Program-made: the position numbers and the translations under genes
Shown: positions 15,336 through 24,344 of the stretch, one piece after another
Numbering within the stretch: the first letter of the stretch is position 1
Layout of the letters: every line of letters starts with the position of its first letter
Notes under the pieces: model-generated
Told to the model about the DNA's origin: nothing
Seen by the model: the letters and a program-made list of their open reading frames with translations, nothing else
The model's database searches: none
Assembly (NCBI GenBank): GCA_027452205.1
Contig: DAIDGV010000010.1
Coordinates: 101,455 to 165,454 of the forward strand
Reading direction: 5' to 3'
Length of the DNA: 64,000 bases
From: a candidate division FCPU426 bacterium
Lineage (GTDB): Bacteria > Oederibacteriota > Muellerivitia > Muellerivitales > Muellerivitaceae

Positions 15336-16862
15336 CCAAACACTCCGGTCGAGATTGCGGTATTGAATGGCCTCCGCGATATAACTCGGTTTCAAGTTTT
15401 CCTCATGATCCAGGTCGGCGATGGTGCGGGCTACCTTAAGGATACGGTCATAGGCCCGGGCCGAAAGACCGAACCTTTCCATGGCGGTCTTGAGCAAGGT
15501 TTGCGAAGGCTCGTCGAGCCCACAATATTTCCGCAAATGGCTGGTGTTCATTTGAGCGTTGCAGTGGATGCCTTCGCCTTCAAAGCGTTTTTGTTGAAGG
15601 GCCCGGGCTTGGCTGATCCTTTCCCGGATGGCAGAGGAAGGTTCGGAAAGGGTCGTGTCCGAAAGCTCTTTCCATTTGAGCGCGGGTACTTCGATGTGAA
15701 GGTCGATGCGATCGAGCAGCGGGCCCGAGATCCTCCCCAGATACTTTTGGATCTGGCTAGGGGAACAGGTGCATTCCCGTGAGGGGTCGGTGTAATAACC
15801 GCAAGGGCAGGGGTTCATGGCGGCGGCCATCATGAACTGGGCCGGGAAGCTAAGGGTGGATTGCACCCGGGAGATGGTCACTTGCCCGTCCTCCAAAGGT
15901 TGACGCAGCACCTCGAGAACGTTCTTGTTGAACTCCGGCAGCTCATCCAAGAACAACACGCCATTGTGCGCCAAGCTGACCTCGCCGGGTTTGGGAATAG
16001 TGCCGCCGCCAATGAGGCCCGCGTCGGAAACGGTATGGTGGGGCGACCGGAAAGCGCGGGTGGCCATGAGGGCCCGGCGCTTTGCCAGGGTTCCGGCGAT
16101 GGAGTGAATGCGGGTCGTTTGGATGGCCTCTTCCAAGGATAGGGAAGGCAGGATCGTCGGAAGACGCTTGGTCAGCATGGATTTACCGGATCCGGGCGGA
16201 CCTACCAGAAGGATGTTGTGCCCGCCCGCGGCGCCGATCTCCAAGGCCCGCTTGGCGTTCTCTTGGCCTTTCACGTCCGAAAAGTCGACCTTGTAGATGG
16301 AGTGCTGGCGAAATTCCTCCTCAATATCCACCTGGGCTGGTTTCAGGGTTTTGGTCCCGTTGAGGAATTCAAAGGTTTCCCGGAGGTTCTTGACTGCGTA
16401 AACAGGCACATCCTGGACCACCGCCGCTTCTTTCGCGTTCTCGGCAGGCACCAAAAGGCCTTTGATCTTGTGGTCCCGGGCGGCCAAAGCGATGGAAAGG
16501 GCCCCCCGAATAGGCCGGATCTTGCCGTCCAAGGCCAGTTCGCCCACCAGCCAAAAACCCTCTACTTGGGCGGCGGAAAGATTGCCTGAGGCGACCAAGA
16601 TACCGATGGCCATGGGCAGGTCAAAGGAAGGTCCCTCTTTTTTGGTGTCCGCCGGTGCCAAGTTGACCGTGATGCGCTGGATGGGGAAGCTGAACTGGGA
16701 GTTGGTGATGGCGCTCTTGACCCGGTCCTTGGACTCCTTGACGGCGGCGTCGGGCAGTCCTACGGTTTGAAAGGTCGGAAGACCTGGGCAAATATCCACT
16801 TCGGTCTCGACCGCGTAAGCGTCGATACCCAACAGCGCTGCGGAGCCAATGTTTGCGAGCAT
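15327..16862 (-). CDS. comM: ComM/YifB family AAA+ ATPase (magnesium-chelatase-like)
   Basis: This full-length 511-residue ComM has an N-terminal Lon-like domain ([21 protein letters not shown]). The AAA+ core has Walker [10 protein letters not shown] and Walker [10 protein letters not shown], with the zinc-like cysteine cluster [13 protein letters not shown], and a C-terminal helical Mg-chelatase domain. ComM-type proteins are hexameric DNA helicases that promote branch migration during natural transformation in Vibrio and Haemophilus. Its presence hints that the organism can take up DNA, but no other competence gene is seen here. The 3' end is duplicated downstream around a palindromic insert. 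Known fact: comM is also the target of AbaR resistance islands in Acinetobacter. Confidence 0.93.
   Translation of the reverse strand: MLANIGSAALLGIDAYAVETEVDICPGLPTFQTVGLPDAAVKESKDRVKSAITNSQFSFPIQRITVNLAPADTKKEGPSFDLPMAIGILVASGNLSAAQVEGFWLVGELALDGKIRPIRGALSIALAARDHKIKGLLVPAENAKEAAVVQDVPVYAVKNLRETFEFLNGTKTLKPAQVDIEEEFRQHSIYKVDFSDVKGQENAKRALEIGAAGGHNILLVGPPGSGKSMLTKRLPTILPSLSLEEAIQTTRIHSIAGTLAKRRALMATRAFRSPHHTVSDAGLIGGGTIPKPGEVSLAHNGVLFLDELPEFNKNVLEVLRQPLEDGQVTISRVQSTLSFPAQFMMAAAMNPCPCGYYTDPSRECTCSPSQIQKYLGRISGPLLDRIDLHIEVPALKWKELSDTTLSEPSSAIRERISQARALQQKRFEGEGIHCNAQMNTSHLRKYCGLDEPSQTLLKTAMERFGLSARAYDRILKVARTIADLDHEENLKPSYIAEAIQYRNLDRSVWRS
15336..15374 (-). repeat. Active comM 3' end (copy B of the direct repeat)
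   Basis: This is the partner of copy A at 15202-15240 (38 of 39 bases identical). It encodes the last codons of the present comM gene, [13 protein letters not shown], followed by CGT TCT TAA. Confidence 0.88.
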
Positions 16863-17062
16863 GGATTTTCCGAATTAAAAGCGTTAAATAAGGCCGGTTT
16901 TGGGGGGTATTATTCAAGGTCTTTGGCAAGAATCAAGTGAATATGGTAGTGTAAAGGCCATAAAAGGCTTGGCGAGCTCCGGGGTTTTCCTTGAAAATAG
17001 GGTCGGCGGCCATTAAGATACCGTCCCCAATAGGACAACCTCAACTAAAGACAGGTGCGATC

Positions 17063-17338
17063 ATGCCAACCAACGAAAAAGTCAAAGTCAGCGTTCACGA
17101 AAAAGAGTTCGAGATAGAGCTCACGGAAAAGCAAGGCAAGGTCTTCGCTAAGACCCATGTGAATAATTTCGGCGAGATCTCGGTAGCGGACCTGGGCGGG
17201 GGCAAAGATAAGGCCCTTAAAAATATTCAAGCCCGCATCGGAAATGTCGTTAGGGCCTTACAGTCGGACGAGGAACGTGAGAACCGCCGCAAGCAACGGG
17301 CGGAAGAGTTAGCGAACAAGCAGAACCAAAACAACTGA
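17063..17338 (+). CDS. Hypothetical 91-residue cytoplasmic protein
   Basis: The start ATG at 17063 follows CAGGTGCGATC. The product has an N-terminal beta-rich part (VKVSVHEKEFEIELTEKQG, then VFAKTHVNNFGEISVADLG). A Lys/Glu/Arg/Gln-rich helix from residue 50 ends with a run of Asn and Gln. No membrane segment or signal is visible. No family is recognised. Three consecutive hairpins, the last a terminator, follow the stop codon. Confidence 0.6.
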   Translation: MPTNEKVKVSVHEKEFEIELTEKQGKVFAKTHVNNFGEISVADLGGGKDKALKNIQARIGNVVRALQSDEERENRRKQRAEELANKQNQNN

Positions 17339-17348
17339 TAGCTGTGTT

Positions 17349-17386
17349 CCAGCCGCAAGGCTGGGCACTGAGGGGATCCCCCCCTC
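17349..17386 (+). ncRNA. Two tandem hairpins in the 3' untranslated region
   Basis: CCAGCC-GCAA-GGCTGG (17349-17364) is a perfect six-pair stem closed by a GNRA tetraloop. GAGGGG-ATCCC-CCCCTC (17370-17386) is a second six-pair stem. Both precede the terminator hairpin at 17391. GNRA-capped stacked hairpins suggest a stable RNA or a 3'-end-derived small RNA, but no known family is recognised. Confidence 0.35.
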
Positions 17387-17390
17387 TTTG

Positions 17391-17420
17391 AAGCCTCGAA
17401 TCCCCATTCGAGGCTTTTTT
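17391..17420 (+). terminator. Rho-independent terminator after the 91-residue gene
   Basis: AGCCTCGAAT (17392-17401), loop CCCC, then ATTCGAGGCT (17406-17415) pair perfectly and are followed by a T-run. It lies between converging genes. Confidence 0.92.
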
Positions 17421-17435
17421 ATTTTACGGGTTTTT

Positions 17436-17891
17436 TTATTCGATCCAGAAGCTGATGACTTCGAGGTTCTTATTGGCTTGGCGTAAGCGGTTGGAGAGCA
17501 CCTTGATGATGATATCCATCAGTTTCAAAGCGGTATGCGGATTGTCCCTGCGGAGGGTTTGATAGCCTTCCAGGGGGATCATGAAGACCGTGGAATCGGA
17601 GGTCGCTTTGACCGCCGCGGAACGGGGTTGGCCGTCCAAAAGGGCCATTTCACCGAAGAATTCACCCGGGTTCAGTACCGCGATGGTGTTCTCCTGGTTC
17701 TTCACTTTCTTCAAGATCTTCACGGCGCCGCTCTTGATGACATACATGCTGTCACCCTTGGAATCCTCATCGAAGATCAATTCGTCCTTTTTGTAGTTCT
17801 TTTCCTCGCCCACCGTACCCAATGCGCTCAGATCGGTACCGTCAAAGGTCTTAAAAGGGGCGTATTTGGCTAAATAAGAGACGTCGGGCAT
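17436..17891 (-). CDS. Single-domain cyclic-nucleotide-binding protein
   Basis: This 151-residue protein is a stand-alone CRP-type cNMP domain. It shows the beta roll (DELIFDEDSKGDSMYVIKSGAVKIL), and the phosphate-binding cassette FFGEMALLDGQPRSAAV, which has the Gly-Glu and Arg-Ser/Ala residues that hold the cyclic phosphate. There is no helix-turn-helix or catalytic domain, so it must act through a partner. A membrane adenylate cyclase is encoded at 55998-57830; a functional link is possible but not shown. A short C-terminal helix (LSNRLRQANKNLEVI) may mediate dimerisation. Confidence 0.88.
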   Translation of the reverse strand: MPDVSYLAKYAPFKTFDGTDLSALGTVGEEKNYKKDELIFDEDSKGDSMYVIKSGAVKILKKVKNQENTIAVLNPGEFFGEMALLDGQPRSAAVKATSDSTVFMIPLEGYQTLRRDNPHTALKLMDIIIKVLSNRLRQANKNLEVISFWIE

Positions 17892-18016
17892 GGGGAAGCT
17901 CCTTGGATTGTTTTAACGGATAAATTCTAGGAAGGTCCCCAAAAGACGCAATACAAAAATAGGATTTCTTTTGAAGGGGATAGGACCGGAATTATCAGTA
18001 AATACCGGTGTGAACG

Positions 18017-19945
18017 TTAAAATTCGAAGCCGTGTTTGATGCCGGGTTTGGGTTTACCGGGATTCGGTCCTTCGGGAGCTGGCGCGGCTGGGGCCGGGGG
18101 AGGAACAGGAGCATAGTGGACCGGAGCAGGCTCGACGGCAGTCGTTTCCTCATGAACCGGAACGGCTGCGGGGGCACTCAACATTTCCACCGCCTCGAGA
18201 ATATCCGATTCGGCTTCGATGCTATCGCTATTAACGTCGGTAATGGCGTTCAAGACCTCGGCGTCATCAAGCATGAATCCGTCCAGAGCGGAGGCGGGCA
18301 AAGGTTCGTCCAAGCTAAAGTTGGTGTACGTCGTATCGTTGGCCAAGTCGGCAATGGAGGTGATCCGAGCCGGGGATTCGATCGTCCGGGCCGCAGGCCG
18401 GGCAACGGGTGCCGGGATGGGTTCTTCGACGACCGGAATCTCGGGTTCGGCGACGGGTAGATGGATTTCTTCGACTGGGCTGGAGTCAATCGCAGGTTCG
18501 GGTGCGTGAACGACAGGGATTGGCGCGACCGGGGCTGCGGGAGGCTCCACCGGTTTGGGAATGGGCTTAGGCGTGGCAATAGGGGCTGGTGCAGCTGCCG
18601 GGACTGGCGGCGGAACACTGGGTTTGGGCACGGACGGCACGACAGGAGCAGGAGCCACGGAAGTAACTGGTGGCGGAGCGGCTGGGGCCGTGGCTTTTGG
18701 CGCGGCCGGGGCAGCGGAAGCTGTCGGGGCGGCGTGCGTCGGAGTGGCAGCGGCCGGGGCAGTTTCGCCTTTAGCGGCCTTGGCTTTGGCCAAGACCTGT
18801 TTCAAATATTCCTTGGGGTCGGTCATTTTCAAGCCGGCCTGGGCGGCGTGGGACGTTACCGCGGGACTGGGCTTTGCCGCGGCTTCGGTCTCGGCGGGAG
18901 AGGCGTCCTTCTTCTTGATGTCCAACTGAGCTTCGACTTCCTCAATGGTAATCTCTTTTAAACGGGCGAACCGGCCCTTGGCCTCATCCACCATCGCGCC
19001 GGTCTCGTGGATACGGATGAACTTCTCATATTCGGCCACGGCTTTTTCGGTGATGCCCTTGTTCTCGTAAACTTGGCCCAAAATGAAGTGGGCGTTGGCG
19101 TAGCTGGGTTCCAGTTTGATGGCAACACGGTACTCGTTAATAGCTTGTTTATAGAGACGCAGTTTGTCGTAGATGAGCCCCATGGTGTTGTGCACCTTGG
19201 CGCTGGAAGGGTTCAGGGTAATGACCGCGGAGAATTGCTCCAAGGCGCTGCGCAAGTCGCCGTTCTTTTCAAAGGCGAACCCCAGGGCCATGTAGGCGGC
19301 CTCGAAACGAGGGTCGACCTTGATGGCCTCTTGGAAAGCCTTGATGGCCTTGTCCAAAAGGTCCTGCTTCACATAAAGGGTGCCCAGGTCATAGGCGCTC
19401 TTGGCCTTGTTCTTACCCGACTTGGCCGCTTCTTCCAAACGCTTCAGGGCGACTTCCATATTACCGACCGCTTCCTTATCGATCCCTAAACGGTGGTAAG
19501 ACTCGGCATAGGTGGGGTCCAACTCAATGGCGATCTGGAAGACCTGCATGGCTTCCACATATTTGCCTTCGGCAAAATAAACGTTGCCCAGGTTGTTGTG
19601 GAAAGTGGCGTTCTTCGGATGGAGAGCGATGGCGTCCTCGAAGGTCTTGATCGCCTCAGGGTAACGTTCGCAACGGGCTAGGGTCAGGCCCAAATTGTTC
19701 CAGGCTTCGGAAGAGGCTTTGTCGGCGGCGATGGCTTTTTTGAAGCTTTGGATGGCCTCGTCGAACTGACCTAGGTCGGAATGAAGGAAGCCGATGGCCG
19801 AATAAGCTTCAGTGAAGTCCGGATCGACCTCGATGGCTTTTTGGAGTTCTTTGAACGCCCGAGCGCTATCGCCTTGCTGGGCCAGCTTTTGGGCGGATTC
19901 GAGCAGTTCTCTTTTTTTGTCGTCTTTTGTGCCGAAAAGCGCCAT
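18017..19945 (-). CDS. TPR-repeat protein with a Pro/Ala-rich linker
   Basis: The 642-residue product has about nine consecutive 34-residue tetratricopeptide repeats from residue 8 to 310 (for example the A-W-N-N-L-G-L and A-Y-x-A-L-G-F helix-A signatures). From about 345 to 515 it is mostly Ala and Pro with interspersed Lys/Val. The last 100 residues are acidic (residues of type DDAEVLNAITDVNSDSIEAESDI) and end in a short basic tail. There is no signal peptide. TPR stacks are protein-docking scaffolds; the flexible linker would separate the dock from the acidic tail. Partner and pathway are unknown. ffh lies upstream in the same direction. Confidence 0.82.
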   Translation of the reverse strand: MALFGTKDDKKRELLESAQKLAQQGDSARAFKELQKAIEVDPDFTEAYSAIGFLHSDLGQFDEAIQSFKKAIAADKASSEAWNNLGLTLARCERYPEAIKTFEDAIALHPKNATFHNNLGNVYFAEGKYVEAMQVFQIAIELDPTYAESYHRLGIDKEAVGNMEVALKRLEEAAKSGKNKAKSAYDLGTLYVKQDLLDKAIKAFQEAIKVDPRFEAAYMALGFAFEKNGDLRSALEQFSAVITLNPSSAKVHNTMGLIYDKLRLYKQAINEYRVAIKLEPSYANAHFILGQVYENKGITEKAVAEYEKFIRIHETGAMVDEAKGRFARLKEITIEEVEAQLDIKKKDASPAETEAAAKPSPAVTSHAAQAGLKMTDPKEYLKQVLAKAKAAKGETAPAAATPTHAAPTASAAPAAPKATAPAAPPPVTSVAPAPVVPSVPKPSVPPPVPAAAPAPIATPKPIPKPVEPPAAPVAPIPVVHAPEPAIDSSPVEEIHLPVAEPEIPVVEEPIPAPVARPAARTIESPARITSIADLANDTTYTNFSLDEPLPASALDGFMLDDAEVLNAITDVNSDSIEAESDILEAVEMLSAPAAVPVHEETTAVEPAPVHYAPVPPPAPAAPAPEGPNPGKPKPGIKHGFEF

Positions 19946-20035
19946 GGGGTTCCGTTACAAGGGATGGATGAGTGAAACGGCGATCATTGTATCGCTGTTT
20001 GTTTTAGCAGGTCAATGTGAACAAAAGAAGGCTGA

Positions 20036-21454
20036 CTAGCGGCCTGGTAATCCGGGAAAGTTGCCGGGGCCGCCAGGGAAGCCACCCGGCATTCCGCCGC
20101 CCATGGGAGGGAAACCGCCTTTGCCCATGCCACCCATCAGGTTGGAGGCCTTTTGCATCATTCCGCCCTTTTTCATGACCTTTTTCATCATGTCATATTG
20201 TTTGAGGAGGGTATTCACCTCATCGGGCCGGGTACCGCTGCCTTGGGAGATGCGCCGCCGACGGGAACCGTCCAGAAGTTGGGGGAATTGGCGTTCTTTT
20301 TTGGTCATCGACAAGAGGATCGCTTCCATACGCTTGATCCGCTTGGCGTCAGGCGCTTGGGCCATCATTTGCTTCTTTTGGGCGTGGTCCCCGGGAAGCA
20401 TGGAGATGATGTCTTCCATGGAGCCCATCTTGGTCAGTTGTTGGATCTGCTCCAACATATGGTCCAGGTTGAAGTCCGAGGGTTTGGACAGTTTTTTGGT
20501 CATCTCGCTTTGGCGGGCGACCTCTTCCGCCTTTTCGATGAGGGTCAGCATATCGCCCATGCCCAGGATGCGGGAGGCCATGCGATCCGGATAGAAAGCT
20601 TCCAACCCGTCCATTTTTTCGCTGACGCCGACGAATTGGATCGGCACACCGGTGACGGAGGTGATGGAGAAAATGGCCCCGCCGCGGGCGTCGCCATCGG
20701 CTTTGGTCAGCACCAAGCCGGTCAGGGGCAAACGGGCGTGGAAGGCCTGGGCCACTTGCACCGCGTTCTGGCCGGTCATGGCATCGACGACCAGCATGAT
20801 GTTGGTTGGTTTGAGTTTTTTCTGGATCTCAGCGATCTCGTTCATCATCTCCTCGTCGATCTGCAAGCGCCCGGCCGTATCCAGGATCAGGATATTGCAA
20901 TCGTTCTGAAGGGCGGTCTTGACCGCGCGGGTGCAAACGTCCAACGCCTTCTCACCATTCTCGGGACGAAAGACAGGGACGCCGATCTCTTTCCCCAAAG
21001 TGGCTAGTTGCTCAATGGCCGCGGGGCGGACCAGGTCGGCAGCCACCAAACCCGGTTTGCGGCCATCTTTTTTAAGCCAAGCGGCCAGTTTGGCGGCGGT
21101 GGTGGTCTTACCCGTCCCTTGAAGACCCGCTAACAAGATGAGTGTCGGGGGAGCGGGCGCGAACTTCAGCTTGTTCGCGGTCTTGTCCTTGGGGGTCAAA
21201 AGTTGGATAAGCTCTTCGTGGACGATCTTGATCATTACCTGGCCGGGGGAGAGGCTTAAAGCGACCTCTTTGCCTAAGGCCTTGACCTTGATCTTTTCGA
21301 GGAACAGTTTGGTGGTCTCGACATTGACGTCGGCCTCCAACAGCGCCAGACGGACCTCTTTGAGAGTCTCCTCGATGTTAGCCTCGGTGATCTTGCCTTG
21401 GCCGCGAAGGTTCTTGAAGACTTTTTGGATGCGATCGGTCAGATTCTCGAACAT
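20036..21454 (-). CDS. ffh: Signal recognition particle protein Ffh (SRP54)
   Basis: This 472-residue GTPase has the helical N domain, then the G domain with GLQGTGKTTTAAKLA (P-loop), DTAGRLQ and TKADGDARGG. The Met-rich M domain contains SRRRRISQGSGT, the conserved 4.5S-RNA-binding stretch. The extreme C-terminus is a Gly/Pro/Met-rich tail (GGMGKGGFPPMGGG), as in many Ffh proteins. Ffh binds signal sequences as they leave the ribosome and docks with FtsY, which is encoded at 48423-49346. The 4.5S RNA gene was not found in this window. Confidence 0.97.
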   Translation of the reverse strand: MFENLTDRIQKVFKNLRGQGKITEANIEETLKEVRLALLEADVNVETTKLFLEKIKVKALGKEVALSLSPGQVMIKIVHEELIQLLTPKDKTANKLKFAPAPPTLILLAGLQGTGKTTTAAKLAAWLKKDGRKPGLVAADLVRPAAIEQLATLGKEIGVPVFRPENGEKALDVCTRAVKTALQNDCNILILDTAGRLQIDEEMMNEIAEIQKKLKPTNIMLVVDAMTGQNAVQVAQAFHARLPLTGLVLTKADGDARGGAIFSITSVTGVPIQFVGVSEKMDGLEAFYPDRMASRILGMGDMLTLIEKAEEVARQSEMTKKLSKPSDFNLDHMLEQIQQLTKMGSMEDIISMLPGDHAQKKQMMAQAPDAKRIKRMEAILLSMTKKERQFPQLLDGSRRRRISQGSGTRPDEVNTLLKQYDMMKKVMKKGGMMQKASNLMGGMGKGGFPPMGGGMPGGFPGGPGNFPGLPGR

Positions 21455-21522
21455 GCCGTTCCTTTATAGAGGGAGAAGTGGAGGGGTGATTTTAAGCTCG
21501 GTTGGCTGAAAAGAAAAGGCGC

Positions 21523-22761
21523 TTAACGGCCCTTGGGTTCGTGTTGTAACACCATAAAAGCCAATAGGGCATTGATAAGCATGAGCGTGGCCGATAGATA
21601 AAAGGGTGATCCGGGTATCTTCCAGGGGTGGGAAGGCAGGATACAGAATGCATAGATCGCCGTAAAAAGTCCGGGTCCTATGAATTCGGCGATGGCTCTC
21701 ATGCTTCCGTTGGCCCCCTGGAGCTGGCCTTGTTCCTTGTAGCTGACATGCTTGGTCATTAAGCTCAGCACGGCGCTATTGGCAAAGCCCCACAGGGCCG
21801 TCAAGGGAATGAAACAATAAAAAAAGGCCGGGCTGGGGGCCCAGCCAAAGCCGGCAAAACCCAGTAAACCGAAAAAGAGGCCCATCAACAGGGTCTTGCG
21901 TTCGCCGAAACGTTTGACCGCTGGCCGCACCAATCCGCCTTGAACGATGCCGGTGCAAAGACCGACGACGGCCAAGCAATAACCGACATGTTTTGGGTCC
22001 CAACCATAACGATCCAGGGCATAAAGCACGAAGATGCTGGAGAAAACGACATGGGCCAGCATGTTGATGAAATAAACGGAAGCCAAACCGAAGAGATCCC
22101 GATGGGAACGCAACAGTTTAAGGGAACCAACCGGGTTCGCCTTCTTCCAGTTGAATGGGGAACGGTGTTTTTGAGGAAGGGATTCAGGCAGCACGAAAAG
22201 ACCGTAAAAGAAGTTGATCAGGCTTAAGGCCCCGGCGACCCAAAAGGGTAGTCTTGGATCAATGTCCCCAAAAATGCCGCCCAGGGTGGGGCCTAGGATG
22301 AATCCGACACTGAATGCGGCCCCGATCAGGCCGAAACCGGCGGCGCGCTCCTTGGGCGTGGTGGAATCGGCTATATAAGCGAAGGCAGTGGAGATGCTGG
22401 CGGTAGTGACGCCTGAAATGGTGCGTCCCACGAAAAGCCAACCGATGGTGGGCGCTAAAGCCATGATGACATAATCGAAAGCGGTGCCCAGGTTCGAGAT
22501 CAAAATGACGGGCCGACGTCCCACCTGGTCCGATAGGGCGCCGAAGATGGGTGAGGCGAAGAATTGCATCAGGGCCCAAATGGTCCCAAAGAGTCCGATC
22601 ATGTAGGCCGCGTTGACACTATTGCCGCCCATGAAGTTCTTGATCAAGGGTTGTAAGACCGGGATGACCAGGCCCAAGGCCAGGATGTCCAGAAGAACGG
22701 TAATGAAGATGAAAAGAAGAGCATGTTTCGTCTTGCCCTTCGCTCGTATGGTTTTGGACAC
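21523..22761 (-). CDS. Major facilitator superfamily efflux transporter (TetA-like, 12 TM)
   Basis: This 412-residue polytopic protein has the MFS loop motif FGALSDQVGRRPVIL between helices 2 and 3. The antiporter motif C, around FGLIGAAFSVGFILGPTLGG, is in helix 5 and identifies proton-coupled drug exporters. The helix-1 start LLDILALGLVIPVLQPLI is typical of the TetA/tetracycline-resistance branch. That resemblance alone does not show tetracycline export. It starts 17 bases after the stop of the upstream cytochrome c gene and may be co-transcribed with it. Confidence 0.85.
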   Translation of the reverse strand: MSKTIRAKGKTKHALLFIFITVLLDILALGLVIPVLQPLIKNFMGGNSVNAAYMIGLFGTIWALMQFFASPIFGALSDQVGRRPVILISNLGTAFDYVIMALAPTIGWLFVGRTISGVTTASISTAFAYIADSTTPKERAAGFGLIGAAFSVGFILGPTLGGIFGDIDPRLPFWVAGALSLINFFYGLFVLPESLPQKHRSPFNWKKANPVGSLKLLRSHRDLFGLASVYFINMLAHVVFSSIFVLYALDRYGWDPKHVGYCLAVVGLCTGIVQGGLVRPAVKRFGERKTLLMGLFFGLLGFAGFGWAPSPAFFYCFIPLTALWGFANSAVLSLMTKHVSYKEQGQLQGANGSMRAIAEFIGPGLFTAIYAFCILPSHPWKIPGSPFYLSATLMLINALLAFMVLQHEPKGR

Positions 22762-22778
22762 GGTGTTTCCTGACGGGG

Positions 22779-23198
22779 TTATTTAAGCGACGCTTTTTCC
22801 TGGGCAACCCAATCAAGCAGGGTCTTGCGGTCCTTATCCGACAAAGGCGCGCCTAAATGATATTTGGCCTGTTCGTCAGGCGGCATAAAACCCTTTGAGA
22901 TTTCCTTTTCCAGATGCTTGATCTGTTTAGCGAGAGGCTCGTCGTTGTTGAAAGGGAAGGTCTCGCTCATGGAAAAATCCTCGGTTCCATCGGAGATCAC
23001 CTTGTTCATTTTTTTAAGGACCGAGGGACTGACATTGTCGGGCGCGCCGGTCGTGTTGTTGTGGCAGGCAAAACAGCTGTTTTGCAGGACAGGAAGAACT
23101 GTCTTTTTGAAGTCGATCTTGGGGGAAGCTTTTACCGGAACGGCTAGAAGAAATAATAGTGAAACCAAGATGACTAGGCGGTTGGGGTAAATCGACAC
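22779..23198 (-). CDS. Exported c-type cytochrome-like protein (single CxxCH)
   Basis: The GTG at 23198 is chosen because AAGGAGG lies seven bases upstream; an in-frame ATG at 23273 lacks a site and adds residues that break the signal peptide. The 139-residue product has an N-terminal hydrophobic signal and then CFACH (residues 42-46), one covalent haem site. A later G-F-M-P-P provides a candidate distal Met ligand. The spacing (K-T-V-L-P-V-L-Q-N-S-C) is that of the PSCyt1/planctomycete-type cytochrome c domain, often fused or linked to larger dehydrogenases. It should be periplasmic and carry electrons or sense redox state. Confidence 0.8.
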   Translation of the reverse strand: MSIYPNRLVILVSLLFLLAVPVKASPKIDFKKTVLPVLQNSCFACHNNTTGAPDNVSPSVLKKMNKVISDGTEDFSMSETFPFNNDEPLAKQIKHLEKEISKGFMPPDEQAKYHLGAPLSDKDRKTLLDWVAQEKASLK

Positions 23199-23258
23199 GG
23201 GGTTCCTCCTTGCTGAGTTTGATCGGGCGAAATTATCGCATAGGGCGCTCAAAAAAAG

Positions 23259-23289
23259 AAAAGCCGCCGGCAAAAAACCGACGGCTTTT
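23259..23289 (-). terminator. Terminator for the CxxCxC beta-barrel gene
   Basis: Read on the minus strand, AAAAGCCGTCGG pairs with CCGGCGGCTTTT (one mismatch) around a T-rich loop. A T-run follows on that strand. It lies immediately after the stop codon at 23295. Confidence 0.85.
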
Positions 23290-23294
23290 AGACA

Positions 23295-24281
23295 TCAGGG
23301 TATCAAAAATTGGGTCCCCGCCACGTAGGTCGGGTCAACTTGTTGTACACCATTCAACTGGGTCCAGACGGGTATTTGCACCTTGGCGTAAAGGGTGGAA
23401 TTGTCCGCCAGGTTCCACCAAACGCCGGGGGTCAGGTCCAGGACCGTCCCGCCCGTATTGGGCGTGTTCCAGGTCGAACCGTCATTCGTTTTTGGGTTCA
23501 GCTCGGTATCGGACAGGGCATACCGGCCTTCCGCCGCGAATGAAAGGGCGAAATTATCACTCAACTTCAATTGCCCTTGAACGCCTCCGGTCAAGGAACT
23601 GCCAAAGGTGTACTTATAAACGGCCGAATTTGGATCACTGGTATAAGCGGTCGTGCGGATGACCGCGTTACCATTGGCGGTCAAAGTAAAACCCTCCCAG
23701 ACCCGATTGAACAACAATCCGCCAGTGAAACCGTAAGCGCCCGTTCCCAATTGGGCGTGGGTATCCAGGTTCTTGTTAGTGATCAGGGACTGGAAGTTCG
23801 TGCCGCCGGTCGGGAAATAAGCCCCTAAAGATAAGGCCAAGTTCTGGTGTTGTTGGGTCCGCAAGTTGGTTTCTTGCCAAAAAAAGTAACGGAACCCGAC
23901 CAAAATATCGCCGACACCGAAAGGTGTGCCGGCATCCGGGGTATCTCCGGAAGTGGATGAAGGCGTCAGCCACCAATATTTTTCCACGACCGGAAGCATG
24001 ACCGAGAATACCAGGTTCGAGTTGGGGCTATAGGACAAGGTGGTGTTAAGGTTGACCTGCCTCACACTTTCCAAGTCGCCCGATCCATCATCGGTTTGAG
24101 CATTAGCGGTCAGGTAAATATTCTCGATATCCAAACGCCAACTCCCGGCCATTGGATGGGCGCTGCCTGAAGAAGCAAGGGGGTCGCCGCAACCGCAAAC
24201 GGAGCAGGCTCGGGAAAAGCCAGGGAGCAGTAAAAGGAAAGATAGGGCCAATAGGCCCAAAGTATGCATCATCTTCGACAT
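23295..24281 (-). CDS. Outer-membrane beta-barrel protein with N-terminal CSVCGCGDPL motif
   Basis: This 328-residue protein has a signal peptide followed directly by ACSVCGCGDPL (about residues 25-35). That short Cys cluster begins a family of bacterial barrels often annotated as transporter or MetA-pathway proteins. The remainder alternates amphipathic strands with Asn/Gly/Thr turns (VNLNTTLSYSPNSNLVFSVMLPVVEKYWW, YTFGSSLTGGVQGQLKLSDNFALSF), consistent with 12 or more strands. The Cys triad could bind a metal. The next minus-strand genes downstream are the cytochrome c and MFS genes; the Cys-rich exported protein lies upstream. Function is unproven. Confidence 0.75.
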   Translation of the reverse strand: MSKMMHTLGLLALSFLLLLPGFSRACSVCGCGDPLASSGSAHPMAGSWRLDIENIYLTANAQTDDGSGDLESVRQVNLNTTLSYSPNSNLVFSVMLPVVEKYWWLTPSSTSGDTPDAGTPFGVGDILVGFRYFFWQETNLRTQQHQNLALSLGAYFPTGGTNFQSLITNKNLDTHAQLGTGAYGFTGGLLFNRVWEGFTLTANGNAVIRTTAYTSDPNSAVYKYTFGSSLTGGVQGQLKLSDNFALSFAAEGRYALSDTELNPKTNDGSTWNTPNTGGTVLDLTPGVWWNLADNSTLYAKVQIPVWTQLNGVQQVDPTYVAGTQFLIP

Positions 24282-24344
24282 TGAATTCTCCTCAAAATGG
24301 ATTCGCCAACACCCCGCAAGAGGTTCGGCACAACATTTCGTTGA

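Noticed and set aside
15134..15343. 69-codon minus-strand frame over the comM downstream region
   Set aside because: It spans the duplicated comM end in the wrong frame and the palindromic insert; it is better explained as non-coding.
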